Of a DNA stretch of 64,000 nt, positions 8,715-18,600 are shown one piece after another. The notes under the pieces are model-generated. The model searched no databases, was not told the DNA's origin, and saw only the letters and a program-made list of their open reading frames with translations. The stretch is from contig NZ_JAGSYG010000007.1 of assembly GCF_025685655.1 (NCBI RefSeq), forward strand, positions 186,001 to 250,000, written 5' to 3'. The position numbers and the translations under genes are program-made. This stretch comes from Acidicapsa ligni. Its GTDB lineage: Bacteria > Acidobacteriota > Terriglobia > Terriglobales > Acidobacteriaceae. The stretch's first letter is position 1, and every line of letters starts with the position of its first letter.

Positions 8715-10001
8715 TCAACCATTCCACGTAAGCGCTGCTGCCAGTAAGACCTCTGCCGTCCTCAACACCGAGCCGAACTCCACATACTCATCCACATTAT
8801 GAGCACCGGCACCGCACGGACCAAACAAAAGCGTTGGAATCCCAAAATCGCGGTGAATCAACCCGGCATCGCATGGATACGGAGCCGCTGTAACGACCGG
8901 CTTCCTCTGCAATACCGCACCTGCGCTCTCCGCCATACAACGAGTCAACGGATGATCCAATGCAAGCTCGTGCCCATACAAAGGCCCGCCAAGCAGGGGC
9001 ACCCATTGAATCGGATACTTCTGAAAGAATTTATCTGCCTTTGAAAACTCGACCAGATCGGCATGAATTCCATCGATCACAGTATCCACATCTTCCTCCG
9101 GCAAAAACTGGAAATAGACGCGAACCGTAGCCCTTGACGGCACACTCAAAGGAATCTCCCGACCCAGCCCATTCGCCTCGATCGCCAATACCTGGACAGG
9201 AACAGGATCGGAAAAAGTCTTATACGCCCCGGTAGATTTGAGCCTGGCACGCCGCTTTGCGCAACGATCTACCCAACCCAGCAAACGCCCAATGGCTATC
9301 GCAGGACTTACGACTTCAGACTTGGAAAAGTAGCCCGAAGTATCTCCCGCATCTACAATCAGGTCGACAGTAAACCCTCCACGCGTGGCCCGGTAAATCT
9401 CGAGTTGCGTACCCTCAGAGATCACGCACGCATCGGCAGAGCCTGATCGCAGGCGAGCAGCAATCGTTCCGCCGCCGCCGCCCCATTCCTCATCGACCAC
9501 CGACTCAAATAAAACATCTCCACTCGGTCGTATCCCTGCGCGAACCAAAGCACAAAGCACCGCTGCATTTGCTACGACCCCACCCTTCATATCGAAGGCG
9601 CCTAATCCATGAATCCTTCCATCCCCAGACTGACCCGACCACGGGGATCGGCTCCACGCAGAGACTCCAGGAGGCACCGTATCCATATGCCCATTCAGCA
9701 GCAGGCTCTTTCCCCGCCCAGTACCACTCACATGAGCATGCAGGTTTTTCCTGCCTCGATAGCGCCTGTTCTTCCGCACCAACGCATTCCCGGATTTTTC
9801 AATGAAAGCTGTGTCATACAGAACAGACTTCACCCCATGCTCGCGAAAAAAAACCTGCAAAACTTGCTGCGCAGGAGTCTCATTTCCGTCCGGTGGCGAC
9901 GCCACACTGTTCGTTCGAACAAGCTCCTGCAACAACCGTTTAAGATCTGCCTGCAAAGGCCGAATCAGCTTCCGCACCTCCGCCCCAACTCCATCCATCA
10001 T
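8715..10001 (-). CDS. M20-family metallopeptidase (ArgE/DapE/CPG2-like)
   Basis: This 428-residue zinc hydrolase has the expected landmarks: LLNGHMDTVPPG with His105 and Asp107, GLGAFDMKGG with the bridging Asp137, DEEWGGGG with the catalytic Glu near 171-172, and a C-terminal GAHNVDEYVE that supplies the last His ligand. A dimerisation domain lies in the middle (about residues 205-325). The start has a good AAAGGA about 11 bases upstream. Family members cleave amide bonds such as N-acetylornithine, succinyl-diaminopimelate or dipeptides. The neighbours do not fix the substrate; arginine or lysine biosynthesis genes are not next to it, so a catabolic role is possible. Confidence 0.88.
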   Translation of the reverse strand: MMDGVGAEVRKLIRPLQADLKRLLQELVRTNSVASPPDGNETPAQQVLQVFFREHGVKSVLYDTAFIEKSGNALVRKNRRYRGRKNLHAHVSGTGRGKSLLLNGHMDTVPPGVSAWSRSPWSGQSGDGRIHGLGAFDMKGGVVANAAVLCALVRAGIRPSGDVLFESVVDEEWGGGGGTIAARLRSGSADACVISEGTQLEIYRATRGGFTVDLIVDAGDTSGYFSKSEVVSPAIAIGRLLGWVDRCAKRRARLKSTGAYKTFSDPVPVQVLAIEANGLGREIPLSVPSRATVRVYFQFLPEEDVDTVIDGIHADLVEFSKADKFFQKYPIQWVPLLGGPLYGHELALDHPLTRCMAESAGAVLQRKPVVTAAPYPCDAGLIHRDFGIPTLLFGPCGAGAHNVDEYVEFGSVLRTAEVLLAAALTWNG

Positions 10002-10146
10002 CCCAGCCGATCCTTTCTCATGCGCTATTCAATCACCTAACACGCATAACCATGCAAACAATTCACGACCGCCAGTTCCCTTTTCTTCAGGCAGAGCAAA
10101 GGCAATCATTCAGACGCAGACGAACCACGCCATTTATCATTCAAAT

Positions 10147-10731
10147 ATGTCGAACACCACTCCCGCATCGTCTGTATCTCCAGAAGTACTGGCCCGCGCC
10201 CGAAAGATCAAACTCTTCCTCATGGATGTAGATGGAACGATCACCGACGGCGGCGTCTGCCTCATCTCCTCGACCTCGGCAAGCGGTGACGGCAGCTCAA
10301 CCGTTTCAGAGATGAAGGTCTTCAATGCACAAGATGGTCAGGGGCTGTCTCTTGCGCATACGATGGGCATTCAAACCGGCTTCATCACAGGCCGCCGCTC
10401 TCCAGCCGTTGCCAAACGCGCCGAAGAACTCAAGGTCCGTTTTGTATACCTGGGTCAGGCTAAAAAGATGCAGGCCTTTGAAGAGTGCATGAAACAAGCC
10501 GGCGTAACCGAAGACGAAGTCGCTTACATGGGGGACGATCTCCCTGACATTCCTCTCGCCATGCGCGCAGGCCTGGCAGTCTGCGTTGCTGACGGTGTAC
10601 CCGAATTAAAAGCTGTATCGCATTACATCACCGTGCGAACAGGTGGTCGCGGAACCGCCCGCGAAGTAATAGAACTCATCCTGAAAGCCCAAGGTCGCTG
10701 GGAAGAAGCCGTACCTCTCGCCTTGGCATAG
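10147..10731 (+). CDS. kdsC: HAD-IIIA phosphatase, KdsC family
   Basis: This 194-residue protein has the HAD nucleophile motif FLMDVDGTITDGG, KVFNAQDGQGL, ITGRRSPAVAKRAEEL, the motif-III Lys in LGQAKKMQAF and the Mg-binding YMGDDLPDIP. This is the KdsC (3-deoxy-D-manno-octulosonate 8-phosphate phosphatase) pattern, a step in making Kdo for lipopolysaccharide. The open frame reaches 9802, but ATG at 10147 fits the family length and avoids overlap with the divergent M20 gene. No kdsA, kdsB or kdsD is adjacent, so assignment to this exact step rests on motifs. A strong terminator follows 20 bases after the stop. Confidence 0.85.
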   Translation: MSNTTPASSVSPEVLARARKIKLFLMDVDGTITDGGVCLISSTSASGDGSSTVSEMKVFNAQDGQGLSLAHTMGIQTGFITGRRSPAVAKRAEELKVRFVYLGQAKKMQAFEECMKQAGVTEDEVAYMGDDLPDIPLAMRAGLAVCVADGVPELKAVSHYITVRTGGRGTAREVIELILKAQGRWEEAVPLALA

Positions 10732-10753
10732 TAGTTAAATTAACCGTTCAAAT

Positions 10754-10793
10754 AAAAATAGAAGTTATCTCCCTGGAGATAACTTCTATTTTT
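10754..10793. terminator. Strong bidirectional intrinsic terminator
   Basis: An 18-bp perfect stem (10754-10771 with 10776-10793) has a 4-base loop, with A-rich DNA on the left and a T-run on the right. It therefore works in both directions: for kdsC from the left and for the exported-protein gene ending at 10848 from the right. Confidence 0.9.
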
Positions 10794-10847
10794 TATTACT
10801 TCGGCAGTAACCTTCCAACACCCTCAGTTTAGGCTCAGAAATCGACT

Positions 10848-11243
10848 CTACCGGCCGTGACCGGTCTGTACGCGCACGGAATCAGCTTCCTTCCGTTGCT
10901 TGTCGAGCGGGGGAGTCGAGAGCTGTCCATATTGAAGCGATCTAAGAGAATGCTCCTCGCCTGCCTGGTCAAATTTCAGAACCACTTTGGAGCTGGATTG
11001 AACATCGGTTCCTGGGCCGAGTATCCATGTAAAGGCCCTCGCCGTGTCTTTGTTCTGCAGCGTCACCACGCCTCGAAAAGCGTCTTTGTTCACCGTATAG
11101 ATGCCAGCAGGGCAGTCCTTGCCATCAACCTTGAAGTTGAAAGGCACCTTGACTGTTACCTCCGCCTTCGCCGTGTTTGTCGCCACAACTGCTGCCGCCA
11201 TTACCACTGGCGCCAGAATAAGATTACGAAGAATGGATCGCAT
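10848..11243 (-). CDS. Small exported protein of unknown function
   Basis: This 131-residue protein has a clear signal peptide (MRSILRNLILAPVVMAAAVV, probable cleavage after TAKA). The mature part begins EVTVKVPFNFKVDGKDCPAGIYTV and is predicted to be beta-rich, ending in a charged tail. The VPF.F.V..K..PAG.Y pattern is familiar from small exported acidobacterial proteins, but I know no function. GGAGGACACACC before the ATG is a very good ribosome binding site, suggesting high expression. It is a single gene with a terminator at its 3' side and no obvious operon partner. Confidence 0.8.
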   Translation of the reverse strand: MRSILRNLILAPVVMAAAVVATNTAKAEVTVKVPFNFKVDGKDCPAGIYTVNKDAFRGVVTLQNKDTARAFTWILGPGTDVQSSSKVVLKFDQAGEEHSLRSLQYGQLSTPPLDKQRKEADSVRVQTGHGR

Positions 11244-11320
11244 TGGTGTGTCCTCCTGCCTACCTGAGCAACACTAGCGATTCTCAAAAATAAATACGTC
11301 AAGTTCCCGTCCAGAAATCG

Positions 11321-13156
11321 TCAAACTTTTGTCATTGTCACCCGTTCGTGTACATCCGCTCTGGCCAGCGATTCATGCGCCTTTGCCAGTTCGCCGCAGA
11401 TTTCCTGGGTAGCCACGGCACACTCTGTCTCATTCAGGTTTTCCGCAAGTCGCCGCGCGTGCTCCAGCAGTTGAACAGCCTCTACATGAGCCCCTCGCTT
11501 CTCTGCATATTTCGCAGCCGCAAGCAGAGCCTTTGCAGCGCGTTGCCAGCTTCCGGCGGCTTCATAGTGCATGGCAATCTCGCGGGCAACGTTGGCTTCA
11601 CGCCCAACAAATAGCTCGCCCAATCTCTCCGCGATACGAATATGCCTTTGCGAGCGCCGAGCCGAAACCTGCCGTTGATACAGCACTTCACGATAGAGCC
11701 CATGAGCAAACACATAAAACGCCGAACTCGTCCCATCAGGCAGCTCATCCTGCCCGGCACGCTCCAAAAAGTAGAGCCTGCGCGCCAACGCATCACATGC
11801 TTCCTCTGTCTCTGCTGGATCTTTACCCAATGCCGCCGCGACTGCCCATGCAGGAAACGCAACGCTAATCAGGCTTCCAGCCTCAAGCAGACTTTTCTCA
11901 TCCGCATTCAGGCGATCAATTTTCAACTCAATCATCTGTGCGAGTCCATCAGGCACACCCGCTTCCATCTCCTGGAACGGCGCACGCTGTTCCCATAGAG
12001 TAGCGTCGCCCCTACAAGCACGTACCAGAAAATGCTGAGCTATCAGATGCTCCAGAATGGCTATCACGAAGAGCGGATTGCCCTCCGAATGTTTATGTAC
12101 AAAGCTGGCCAGTCCCTGGGGCAATTCCTCCTGCTTCAATTCCCTGCTCAGCAGTTCCTTCACCGCGATCTTGGCAAGTGGAGGCAACGGAATCTCCGCA
12201 CATAACCGGCGCATCAGTAAATCCTGCTTCACACCTTTCAACCGATGTTCGATCGCCATATCATGAGGCCTGTACGTTACCAGCACCATCAACTTTGCCT
12301 GTGCGCGACGCCGCGCCAAAGCCGATATGAGATGAACCGTAGAATCATCGGCCCAATGCAAATCTTCAAAGATGAGTATCAGAGATTTTTCTGCTGCAAG
12401 CTCCTCAAGCGCGCCGCAAAGATCTCCTGGCATCCGCTCATCAGATGCGTTCCGTGTATCCGCAATGCCATCTTCTCTGCCATGCGCCGCCAGCCATGCA
12501 GGCGCCATCCTGGATAAAGTTCGACACGCTCGCTCTCCGTCTGGCGATGAGCAGAGTTGTCCAAGCGCCTCCATCACCGGGTAATACTCTTCCTTGCCGC
12601 CAAATCCCTCCACGCATTGTCCGCGAGCCACACTCACGCGTGAAATAACCTCCGCCTGCTGGCAAAAAGCATCCACAAGCGCAGTCTTCCCAATCCCCGC
12701 CTCACCCGTAATGAACACCGCGCAACGCTGCCCTTTGAGCAGTTGTTCGACATGCGTTTTAAGGTGGCCAAGTTCCGCTTCACGGCCCACGATCCCCGCA
12801 GGCTTTATATCCAGAGCAGCAGTCGCAACGGACCCATGCTTCAATTCATTCCGATCTGTCACCTGCGCCACAAAACAATAACCACGTTTAGGCAATGTCT
12901 GAATAAACCGCGGCTGCCCCGCATCATCGCCAAGGATTTTGCGCAACTCCAACACATACGTTCTCAAAACCTGGGGCTGCACATAAGTCTCAGGCCACAG
13001 AGCATCCAGCAATTCATCATGCGTAATAAGCCGCCCCGGATTCTCTACCAGATAGCGGAGTACCGCAAACGGCTTGGGCGGCAGAGCAAGCTTCGTCCCT
13101 TCGCGCCACAGGCACTCATTGGACGTATCCAGCCCAAACGACTCGAATTGCTTCAT
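11321..13156 (-). CDS. Transcriptional regulator: OmpR-type winged helix fused to AAA ATPase
   Basis: This 611-residue protein starts with an OmpR/CadC-type winged helix (residues 1-97: VLRYLVENPGRLITHDELLD, LRTYVLELRKILGDD, IQTLPKRGYCF). After a short linker comes a STAND-like ATPase module (VGREAELGHL at 123) with Walker A GEAGIGKT (151-158) and Walker B LILIFED (259-265) followed by LHWADD. The C-terminal third is alpha-helical, with TPR-like repeats near the end (ALLAAAKYAEKRGAHVEAVQLLEHARRL). The layout is like LAL/MalT regulators, but the DNA-binding domain is N-terminal and of the OmpR class. No receiver domain is present. The ligand and targets are unknown. Confidence 0.88.
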   Translation of the reverse strand: MKQFESFGLDTSNECLWREGTKLALPPKPFAVLRYLVENPGRLITHDELLDALWPETYVQPQVLRTYVLELRKILGDDAGQPRFIQTLPKRGYCFVAQVTDRNELKHGSVATAALDIKPAGIVGREAELGHLKTHVEQLLKGQRCAVFITGEAGIGKTALVDAFCQQAEVISRVSVARGQCVEGFGGKEEYYPVMEALGQLCSSPDGERACRTLSRMAPAWLAAHGREDGIADTRNASDERMPGDLCGALEELAAEKSLILIFEDLHWADDSTVHLISALARRRAQAKLMVLVTYRPHDMAIEHRLKGVKQDLLMRRLCAEIPLPPLAKIAVKELLSRELKQEELPQGLASFVHKHSEGNPLFVIAILEHLIAQHFLVRACRGDATLWEQRAPFQEMEAGVPDGLAQMIELKIDRLNADEKSLLEAGSLISVAFPAWAVAAALGKDPAETEEACDALARRLYFLERAGQDELPDGTSSAFYVFAHGLYREVLYQRQVSARRSQRHIRIAERLGELFVGREANVAREIAMHYEAAGSWQRAAKALLAAAKYAEKRGAHVEAVQLLEHARRLAENLNETECAVATQEICGELAKAHESLARADVHERVTMTKV

Positions 13157-13595
13157 TGACTAACCTTTTCCAAACTCACTTCTCAGTTTCTCTTAGCAAT
13201 CAGCGCCCCACAACTGCGCCATGCAAGATCACCTGCATCGTCAGTCTCTTACTCTAAATAAATACGATGGGATACACATAAATCAGCCAGCTCAACGTCC
13301 ATCTTCGGACAAGCATGTCCAGCAGCGGACACACAGGTAAACCTGCCCAGCGCATGAAGGCCTAAGCAAAAACGCCAAGCCTGCTACAACTTGTACCTTG
13401 AGATTCATCAATATCTATATGTGCAAATAGCGCAAAACTCTCACGACTTTAACAACGCGTTCAATACCGGAGCATCAGCCATCGTCCTCATTCCAATTGT
13501 AGATACAGAGGGGCCAACAGGTTCGCCTGGCAATGTGCAGTGCATCGAAATTAAATCTTTATTTCATAAACATATGTGCTATACACGGCGAGTGC
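13157..13595. other. Intergenic region without a supportable gene
   Basis: This 439-base stretch lies upstream of the leftward wHTH-ATPase gene and past the end of the leftward TetR gene. It is more AT-rich than its surroundings near 13380-13450. I see no convincing coding frame, RNA gene or strong hairpin in it; it presumably holds the promoter of the regulator. Confidence 0.5.
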
Positions 13596-14294
13596 TTATT
13601 CCATTGGTTCTATTGATTCAATTGGTTCAATCTCTTTTTCGTTCTTCACCTCTGGTATTCCGCATAACATTTCCCGCAGGCACAGCTTGAGGTAACGCGC
13701 AACCTCCCGATTGTCAAAAGCATCCGGATCGAAGAGGTGATTGAGAGCAAGCCCATCAATAATTCCACCAATCGTAAGAGAATCTCCCAACTCTTCACTG
13801 GTGTTCCGTGTGGCCAATTGTGGAAGTAATCGATCCAGCTCTGGAACTGAATTACGAAGACACATGACAGAGTGCAACTCAGCAAGCCGCTTGCGCTTTC
13901 GTGGATGGCGCACCGCATAAAGTTTAAATTCGAGATTGAGCAATATCCTCTGGCGATCTTTACTAAGTTCACCTAAATATTCGCCTAATGCATCGATGCG
14001 TTGCTCATTTGTAGGTAAACTAACGAGCAACGGACAAAGTTCAGCCATATCCCGCTGCTTGTCTTCTTCAAAGATGGCAAAAAACACATCTTCCTTGTTT
14101 TTGAAATTCGCGTAAAAAGCCCCCCGCGTCTTTCCTGCGTTCGATGCGATATCCTCAAGGCGAGCGTGTTCAAACCCGTCCCGCGCGAAGATAACCCTAG
14201 CCGAACGAATAAGCTCACGCCGGGTAAGAAGTGCACGCTTCTGCTTGAAAAGCTTTGCATCCTGTTGCTCGTTTTGATTTTTTGAATCGGTCAT
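13596..14294 (-). CDS. TetR/AcrR-family transcriptional regulator
   Basis: This 232-residue protein has the TetR helix-turn-helix at residues about 22-68 (TRRELIRSARVIFARDGFEH, LEDIASNAGKTRGAFYANF, KNKEDVFF), followed by a helical ligand-binding domain. ATG at 14294 is chosen because the domain then starts at the usual distance; a TTG at 14318 also exists. It is transcribed away from the RND efflux operon, with an AcrR-box-like palindrome between them. By analogy with AcrR it probably represses the pump and is released by a toxic compound. The tail is unusually rich in Glu, Ile and Pro (EIEPIESIEP). Confidence 0.92.
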   Translation of the reverse strand: MTDSKNQNEQQDAKLFKQKRALLTRRELIRSARVIFARDGFEHARLEDIASNAGKTRGAFYANFKNKEDVFFAIFEEDKQRDMAELCPLLVSLPTNEQRIDALGEYLGELSKDRQRILLNLEFKLYAVRHPRKRKRLAELHSVMCLRNSVPELDRLLPQLATRNTSEELGDSLTIGGIIDGLALNHLFDPDAFDNREVARYLKLCLREMLCGIPEVKNEKEIEPIESIEPME

Positions 14295-14320
14295 GCTTTT
14301 CACCGCGTCATATAACAAAC

Positions 14321-14334
14321 ATACATAGATGTAT
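14321..14334. promoter_or_regulatory. Candidate TetR/AcrR operator
   Basis: ATACAT-AG-ATGTAT is a perfect 6-bp dyad with a 2-base centre, in the 99-base space between the TetR gene and the efflux operon. With flanks it reads ACATACATAGATGTAT, close to half-sites of the known AcrR box (ACATACAT/ATGTATGT). Binding by the adjacent TetR protein is inference from position and symmetry. Confidence 0.55.
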
Positions 14335-14393
14335 TATTTTCAACAATAGGGCCTGAACGACAAGACAATGAAACTTTCTTACGGAGAATGAGC

Positions 14394-15647
14394 ATGAGCG
14401 AACAGTCTGGATATGCAGTAGAGATGAATACCTTCAACAGAGCTACATCCGCCGGGACTGCCGTAATACTTCTACTCGGCGCCGGATTGCTCGCAGGCTG
14501 TGGCCCCAAGAGTACCGCTCCAGCAGGGCCGCAAGGACCGATGCCCGTCACCGTAGTTCAGGTCACATCGACCAACGTGCCCCTCACCGGCGAATGGGTC
14601 GGAACACTCGACGGCTACGTGAACGCCCAGATCCAGCCCCAGGCTAGCGGTTATCTCGTCAAGCAGAACTACCGCGAAGGCGCCGAGGTATCGAAAGGGC
14701 AGGTTCTCTTTGAAATCGATCCTCGTCCGTTCCAGGCCGCGCTTGATCAGGCAACTGGACAACTCGGGCAGGCCAAGGCTCAGGTACAACAGGCCAAAGC
14801 GCAGCTTGGACTCGCTGATATCAACGTCAATCGTGATACCCCGCTCGCACAGGCACATGCCATTGCTCAGAGCCAACTCGATAACGACACCCAGCAGAAG
14901 GCCCAGAATGAAGCCGCAGTAAAATCGGCCGAGGCATCCGTTGCCACCGCTGAAGCCGCTGTCGCCAACGCAAAGCTCAACCTAGGATTCACCGAAGTTC
15001 GCTCGCTCATCGACGGAGTTGCAGGCCAGGCAACAACCCAGGTAGGCAACCTGGTAAACGGCCAGTCCGTTCTTACCTCCGTCTCGCAATTGAATCCGAT
15101 CAAGGTTTACTTCTCCATCAGCGACTCGGAATATCTCGCCCTGACACAGCGCGCGCGCGAAGGCGGCGGAGATCTCCTCAAGAATGCATCTGCCGTTCCC
15201 TTGACCCTTACACTCGCGAACGGAGAGCCCTTCCCTATCAAGGGACACATCGCTTTTGTTGATCGTCAGATGAACCCGCAGACTGGAGCCATCCGCATCG
15301 CCGCTGCCTTCCCCAACCCAGGGAATGTTCTGCGCCCCGGCCAGTTCGGACGCATCAAAGCTGAAACCGAGCTGCGGCACAATGGGCTGCTTATTCCCCA
15401 GATCGCCATTCAGGAACTCCAGGGACTGCAGCAAATCTACGTCGCAGGCAAAGACGGCAAAGCCCACCTGGTCACCGTCACGCTTGGACCTCAGATCGGT
15501 ACAGACTGGCTCGCCGAGAGCGGAGTCGCCGCCGGAGACCTGGTAATCGTCGACAATCTCCAAAAACTACGCGAAGGTGCACCCGTCGCACCGCATCAGA
15601 GCCCTGCTGCTCCTACCGCTACGTCCGTCAACCCGGCAGGAAGGTAA
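14394..15647 (+). CDS. RND efflux periplasmic adaptor (AcrA/MexA-type lipoprotein)
   Basis: This protein of about 417 residues has a lipoprotein signal with lipobox LLAGC (Cys36). The barrel-sandwich hybrid follows (GYLVKQNYREGAEVSKGQVLFEIDPRPF), then a long Ala/Gln-rich coiled-coil hairpin (LGQAKAQVQQAKAQLGLADIN to the repeat AEASVATAEAAVANAKLNL). The second lipoyl half, beta-barrel and membrane-proximal domain complete it. It links the inner-membrane pump to the outer-membrane channel. GGAG lies 7 bases before ATG 14394, which is preferred over ATG 14388. It is the first gene of a three-gene operon, 3 bases before the pump gene. Confidence 0.93.
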   Translation: MSEQSGYAVEMNTFNRATSAGTAVILLLGAGLLAGCGPKSTAPAGPQGPMPVTVVQVTSTNVPLTGEWVGTLDGYVNAQIQPQASGYLVKQNYREGAEVSKGQVLFEIDPRPFQAALDQATGQLGQAKAQVQQAKAQLGLADINVNRDTPLAQAHAIAQSQLDNDTQQKAQNEAAVKSAEASVATAEAAVANAKLNLGFTEVRSLIDGVAGQATTQVGNLVNGQSVLTSVSQLNPIKVYFSISDSEYLALTQRAREGGGDLLKNASAVPLTLTLANGEPFPIKGHIAFVDRQMNPQTGAIRIAAAFPNPGNVLRPGQFGRIKAETELRHNGLLIPQIAIQELQGLQQIYVAGKDGKAHLVTVTLGPQIGTDWLAESGVAAGDLVIVDNLQKLREGAPVAPHQSPAAPTATSVNPAGR

Positions 15648-15650
15648 TCG

Positions 15651-18600
15651 ATGTCAAAATTCTTTATTCGTCGGCCCATTGTGGCCATTGTTATCGCTAT
15701 CCTCACTGTGATTGTCGGCGTCGTTACACTGCTTACGCTGCCGACTTCGCAGTTCCCGGACATCGTTCCGCCAGAAATTCTCGTCACCGCGACCTATCCC
15801 GGTGCCGATGCCAAAACCGTCGCCCAGGCCGTCTCGACTCCGATCGAACAGCAGATGAACGGCGTCGACAACATGATCTACATGAACTCCGTCAGCGCCA
15901 ATAACGGCGTAGTTCAGCTCTTTGTCGATTTCGATGTCAAGACCGATCCCAATATCGATCAGGTCCTCGCCCAACTCCGCGTTGACCAGGCACAGTCTCA
16001 GCTTCCTGCCCAGGTAACCACCGCTGGCCTCACTGTTCAGAAGGCTCTCACTTCACCCCTCATGCTTGTCGCGATTAACTCCAAGGGTGGCAAGCTGAGC
16101 CAGGACTTCCTCACCAACTACGCCATCATTAACCTTCAGGACCAGATCTCTCGCGTCAAAGGCGTCTCCCGCGTTCAGACCTTCGGCGGCCAGTACGCCC
16201 TGCGAGTCTGGGTCCAACCGGACAAACTCGCCAAACTGGGCATCACCGCGCCCGACGTTATCAGCGCCATTCAAGCCCAGAACAACGTGAATCCAGCCGG
16301 TCAGATCGGCGCCGAGCCAATCCCTAAAGGCCAGCAATTCACCTACACCGTTCGAACCCAGGGCCGTCTCGTTACACCGGAAGAGTTCGGTAAGATCATT
16401 CTCCGTGCAAACCCCGATGGATCGATCGTGCTCCTGAGCGATGTTGCTCGTATCGAACTTGGAGATCAGGCATACGGCATCTCAGGCCGTTATAACCAGG
16501 CCCCTTCTGGCGTAATGGCGATCTATCAGCTTCCCGGCTCCAACGCCGTCCAAACCGCTGCATCCGTCAACGCCCGCATGAAGGAGCTATCAGCGACCTT
16601 CCCAACCGGGATCACTTACGACGTCCCTCTGGACACCACCAAGGCCGTCACTGCCGGTATCCACGAGATCGTCCTCACGCTTGTTGAGGCGCTCGTTCTC
16701 GTCGTCATCGTCGTCTTCATCTTTCTTCAGGGATGGCGTGCCACCCTCATCCCATTGCTGGCTGTTCCTGTCTCACTCATCGGAACCTTCATCATCTTCC
16801 CCGCACTCGGCTTCTCCATCAATACTCTTTCACTCTTCGGCCTCGTCCTCGCCATCGGTCTCGTTGTCGACGATGCCATCATCGTCGTTGAAGCCGTCGA
16901 GCATCACATCGAAGAGGGAATGGAGCCGAAGGCCGCAACCGAACAGGCGATGAAAGAAGTCGGCGGCCCAGTCGTTGCTATTGCCCTTATTCTCGCCGCG
17001 GTGTTCATCCCTACTGCCTTCATCCCAGGCATCACCGGACGTCTATACCAGCAGTTCGCCGTTACCATCGCGATCTCGGTACTCATCTCCGCATTCAATG
17101 CGCTCACATTATCCCCAGCGCTCGCCTCTCTTCTACTCAAGCCAAAGCAGGAAGGTGCCAGCAAAGGTCCTCTCGCCAAAGGCTTCGCGCTCTTCAATAA
17201 GTTCTTTGGCCGCACCACGGAAAGCTTCGTTTCCACCTCCAATGTACTTATCCATAAATCTGGCCTGGCCATGCTTGGCATTCTCGTCATCGGTATTCTG
17301 GCGATCTTTCTCGGCAAATCCCTTCCCAGCGGATTTATCCCGACAGAAGACCAGGGCTATATGTTCCTAGCCCTGCAGCTTCCCGACGGTGCATCGGCGC
17401 AGCGCACCGATGCCGCACAGCAGAAGATCACCGCTGCCCTGCTGAAAACCCCAGGCATTGAAGGCGTAATCGCCGTCACCAACTTCTCGCTGCTTACCCA
17501 GGTGCAAAGTACCAACGCTGGCTTCTTCTTCGTCTCCCTCAAACCATGGGAGGTTCGTAAGAGCAAGCAGGAACAGCTTGAGTACATTCAGGCCAATCTG
17601 CAGAAGCAGCTCTTCGCTGATCCGGACGGCATCGCCTTCGCCTTCCCGCCTCCTTCAATTCCAGGCATCGGAACCTCCGGCGGCGTAACCATGGTGATCG
17701 AAGATCGCTCCGGCTCTGACGACCCCACAACCCTGACCAAGAATGTGATGGGCTTCCTCGGCGCACTCTCCAAACGTCCCGAGATCGGAGCAGCCATCCC
17801 GTCCTATCAACCCGCCGTGCCGCAGCTCTACGCCGATGTAGATCGCGAAAAAGCGCTCCAGCAGCAGGTTGACCTTTCAAACATTTACACCACCATGCAA
17901 ACCTTCATGGGTGGCTATCTCGTCAACTACTTCAACCGCTTTGGCCGCCAGTGGCAGACCTACGTCGAGGCGGAAGGCACATCCCGCACCAGCATTGCGA
18001 ATATCAATCAGTTCTATGTTCGCAGCGCCAACGGCAGCCAGGTCCCGCTCGGCTCACTCGTTCATGTGAAACAGATCACCGGGCCTGAATTCATCTTCCG
18101 CTTCAACGAATTCAACGCCGCACAGCTCAACATCACAGGTGCTCCCGGCTACAGCTCCGGCCAGATACGGGCCGCGCTTGAGGACACCTTCAAGAAGACC
18201 ATGCCCCCAGGCGCCGGCTTTGATTACTCCGGCATGTCCTACCAGGAGCAGCAGGCAGAAAAGGGCGTTCCGTCCTGGGCCGTATTCGGACTCTCCCTGC
18301 TCTTCGTCTTCCTCATCCTTGCAGCTCTTTACGAGAGTTGGACTCTGCCCTTCAGCGTTCTTCTCAGCACGCCTGTCGCTATCCTTGGCGCGTATATCGC
18401 ACTACACATACGCTCTTTTGAAAACGACATCTTCGCCACCATCGGGCTCGTCATGCTGATCGGTCTGTCGGCGAAGAACGCCATCCTCATCGTTGAGTTC
18501 GCAAAACTCAATTACGACAGTGGCCAAAGCATCTGCGAATCCGCTCTCAACGCTGCGCGTCTCCGCTTCAGACCAATTGTCATGACGGCTCTCGCCTTCA

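Noticed and set aside
13391-13690. Rightward 99-codon frame between the wHTH-ATPase and TetR genes
   Set aside because: It overlaps the 3' end of the TetR gene on the other strand and has no signal peptide or motif to support it.
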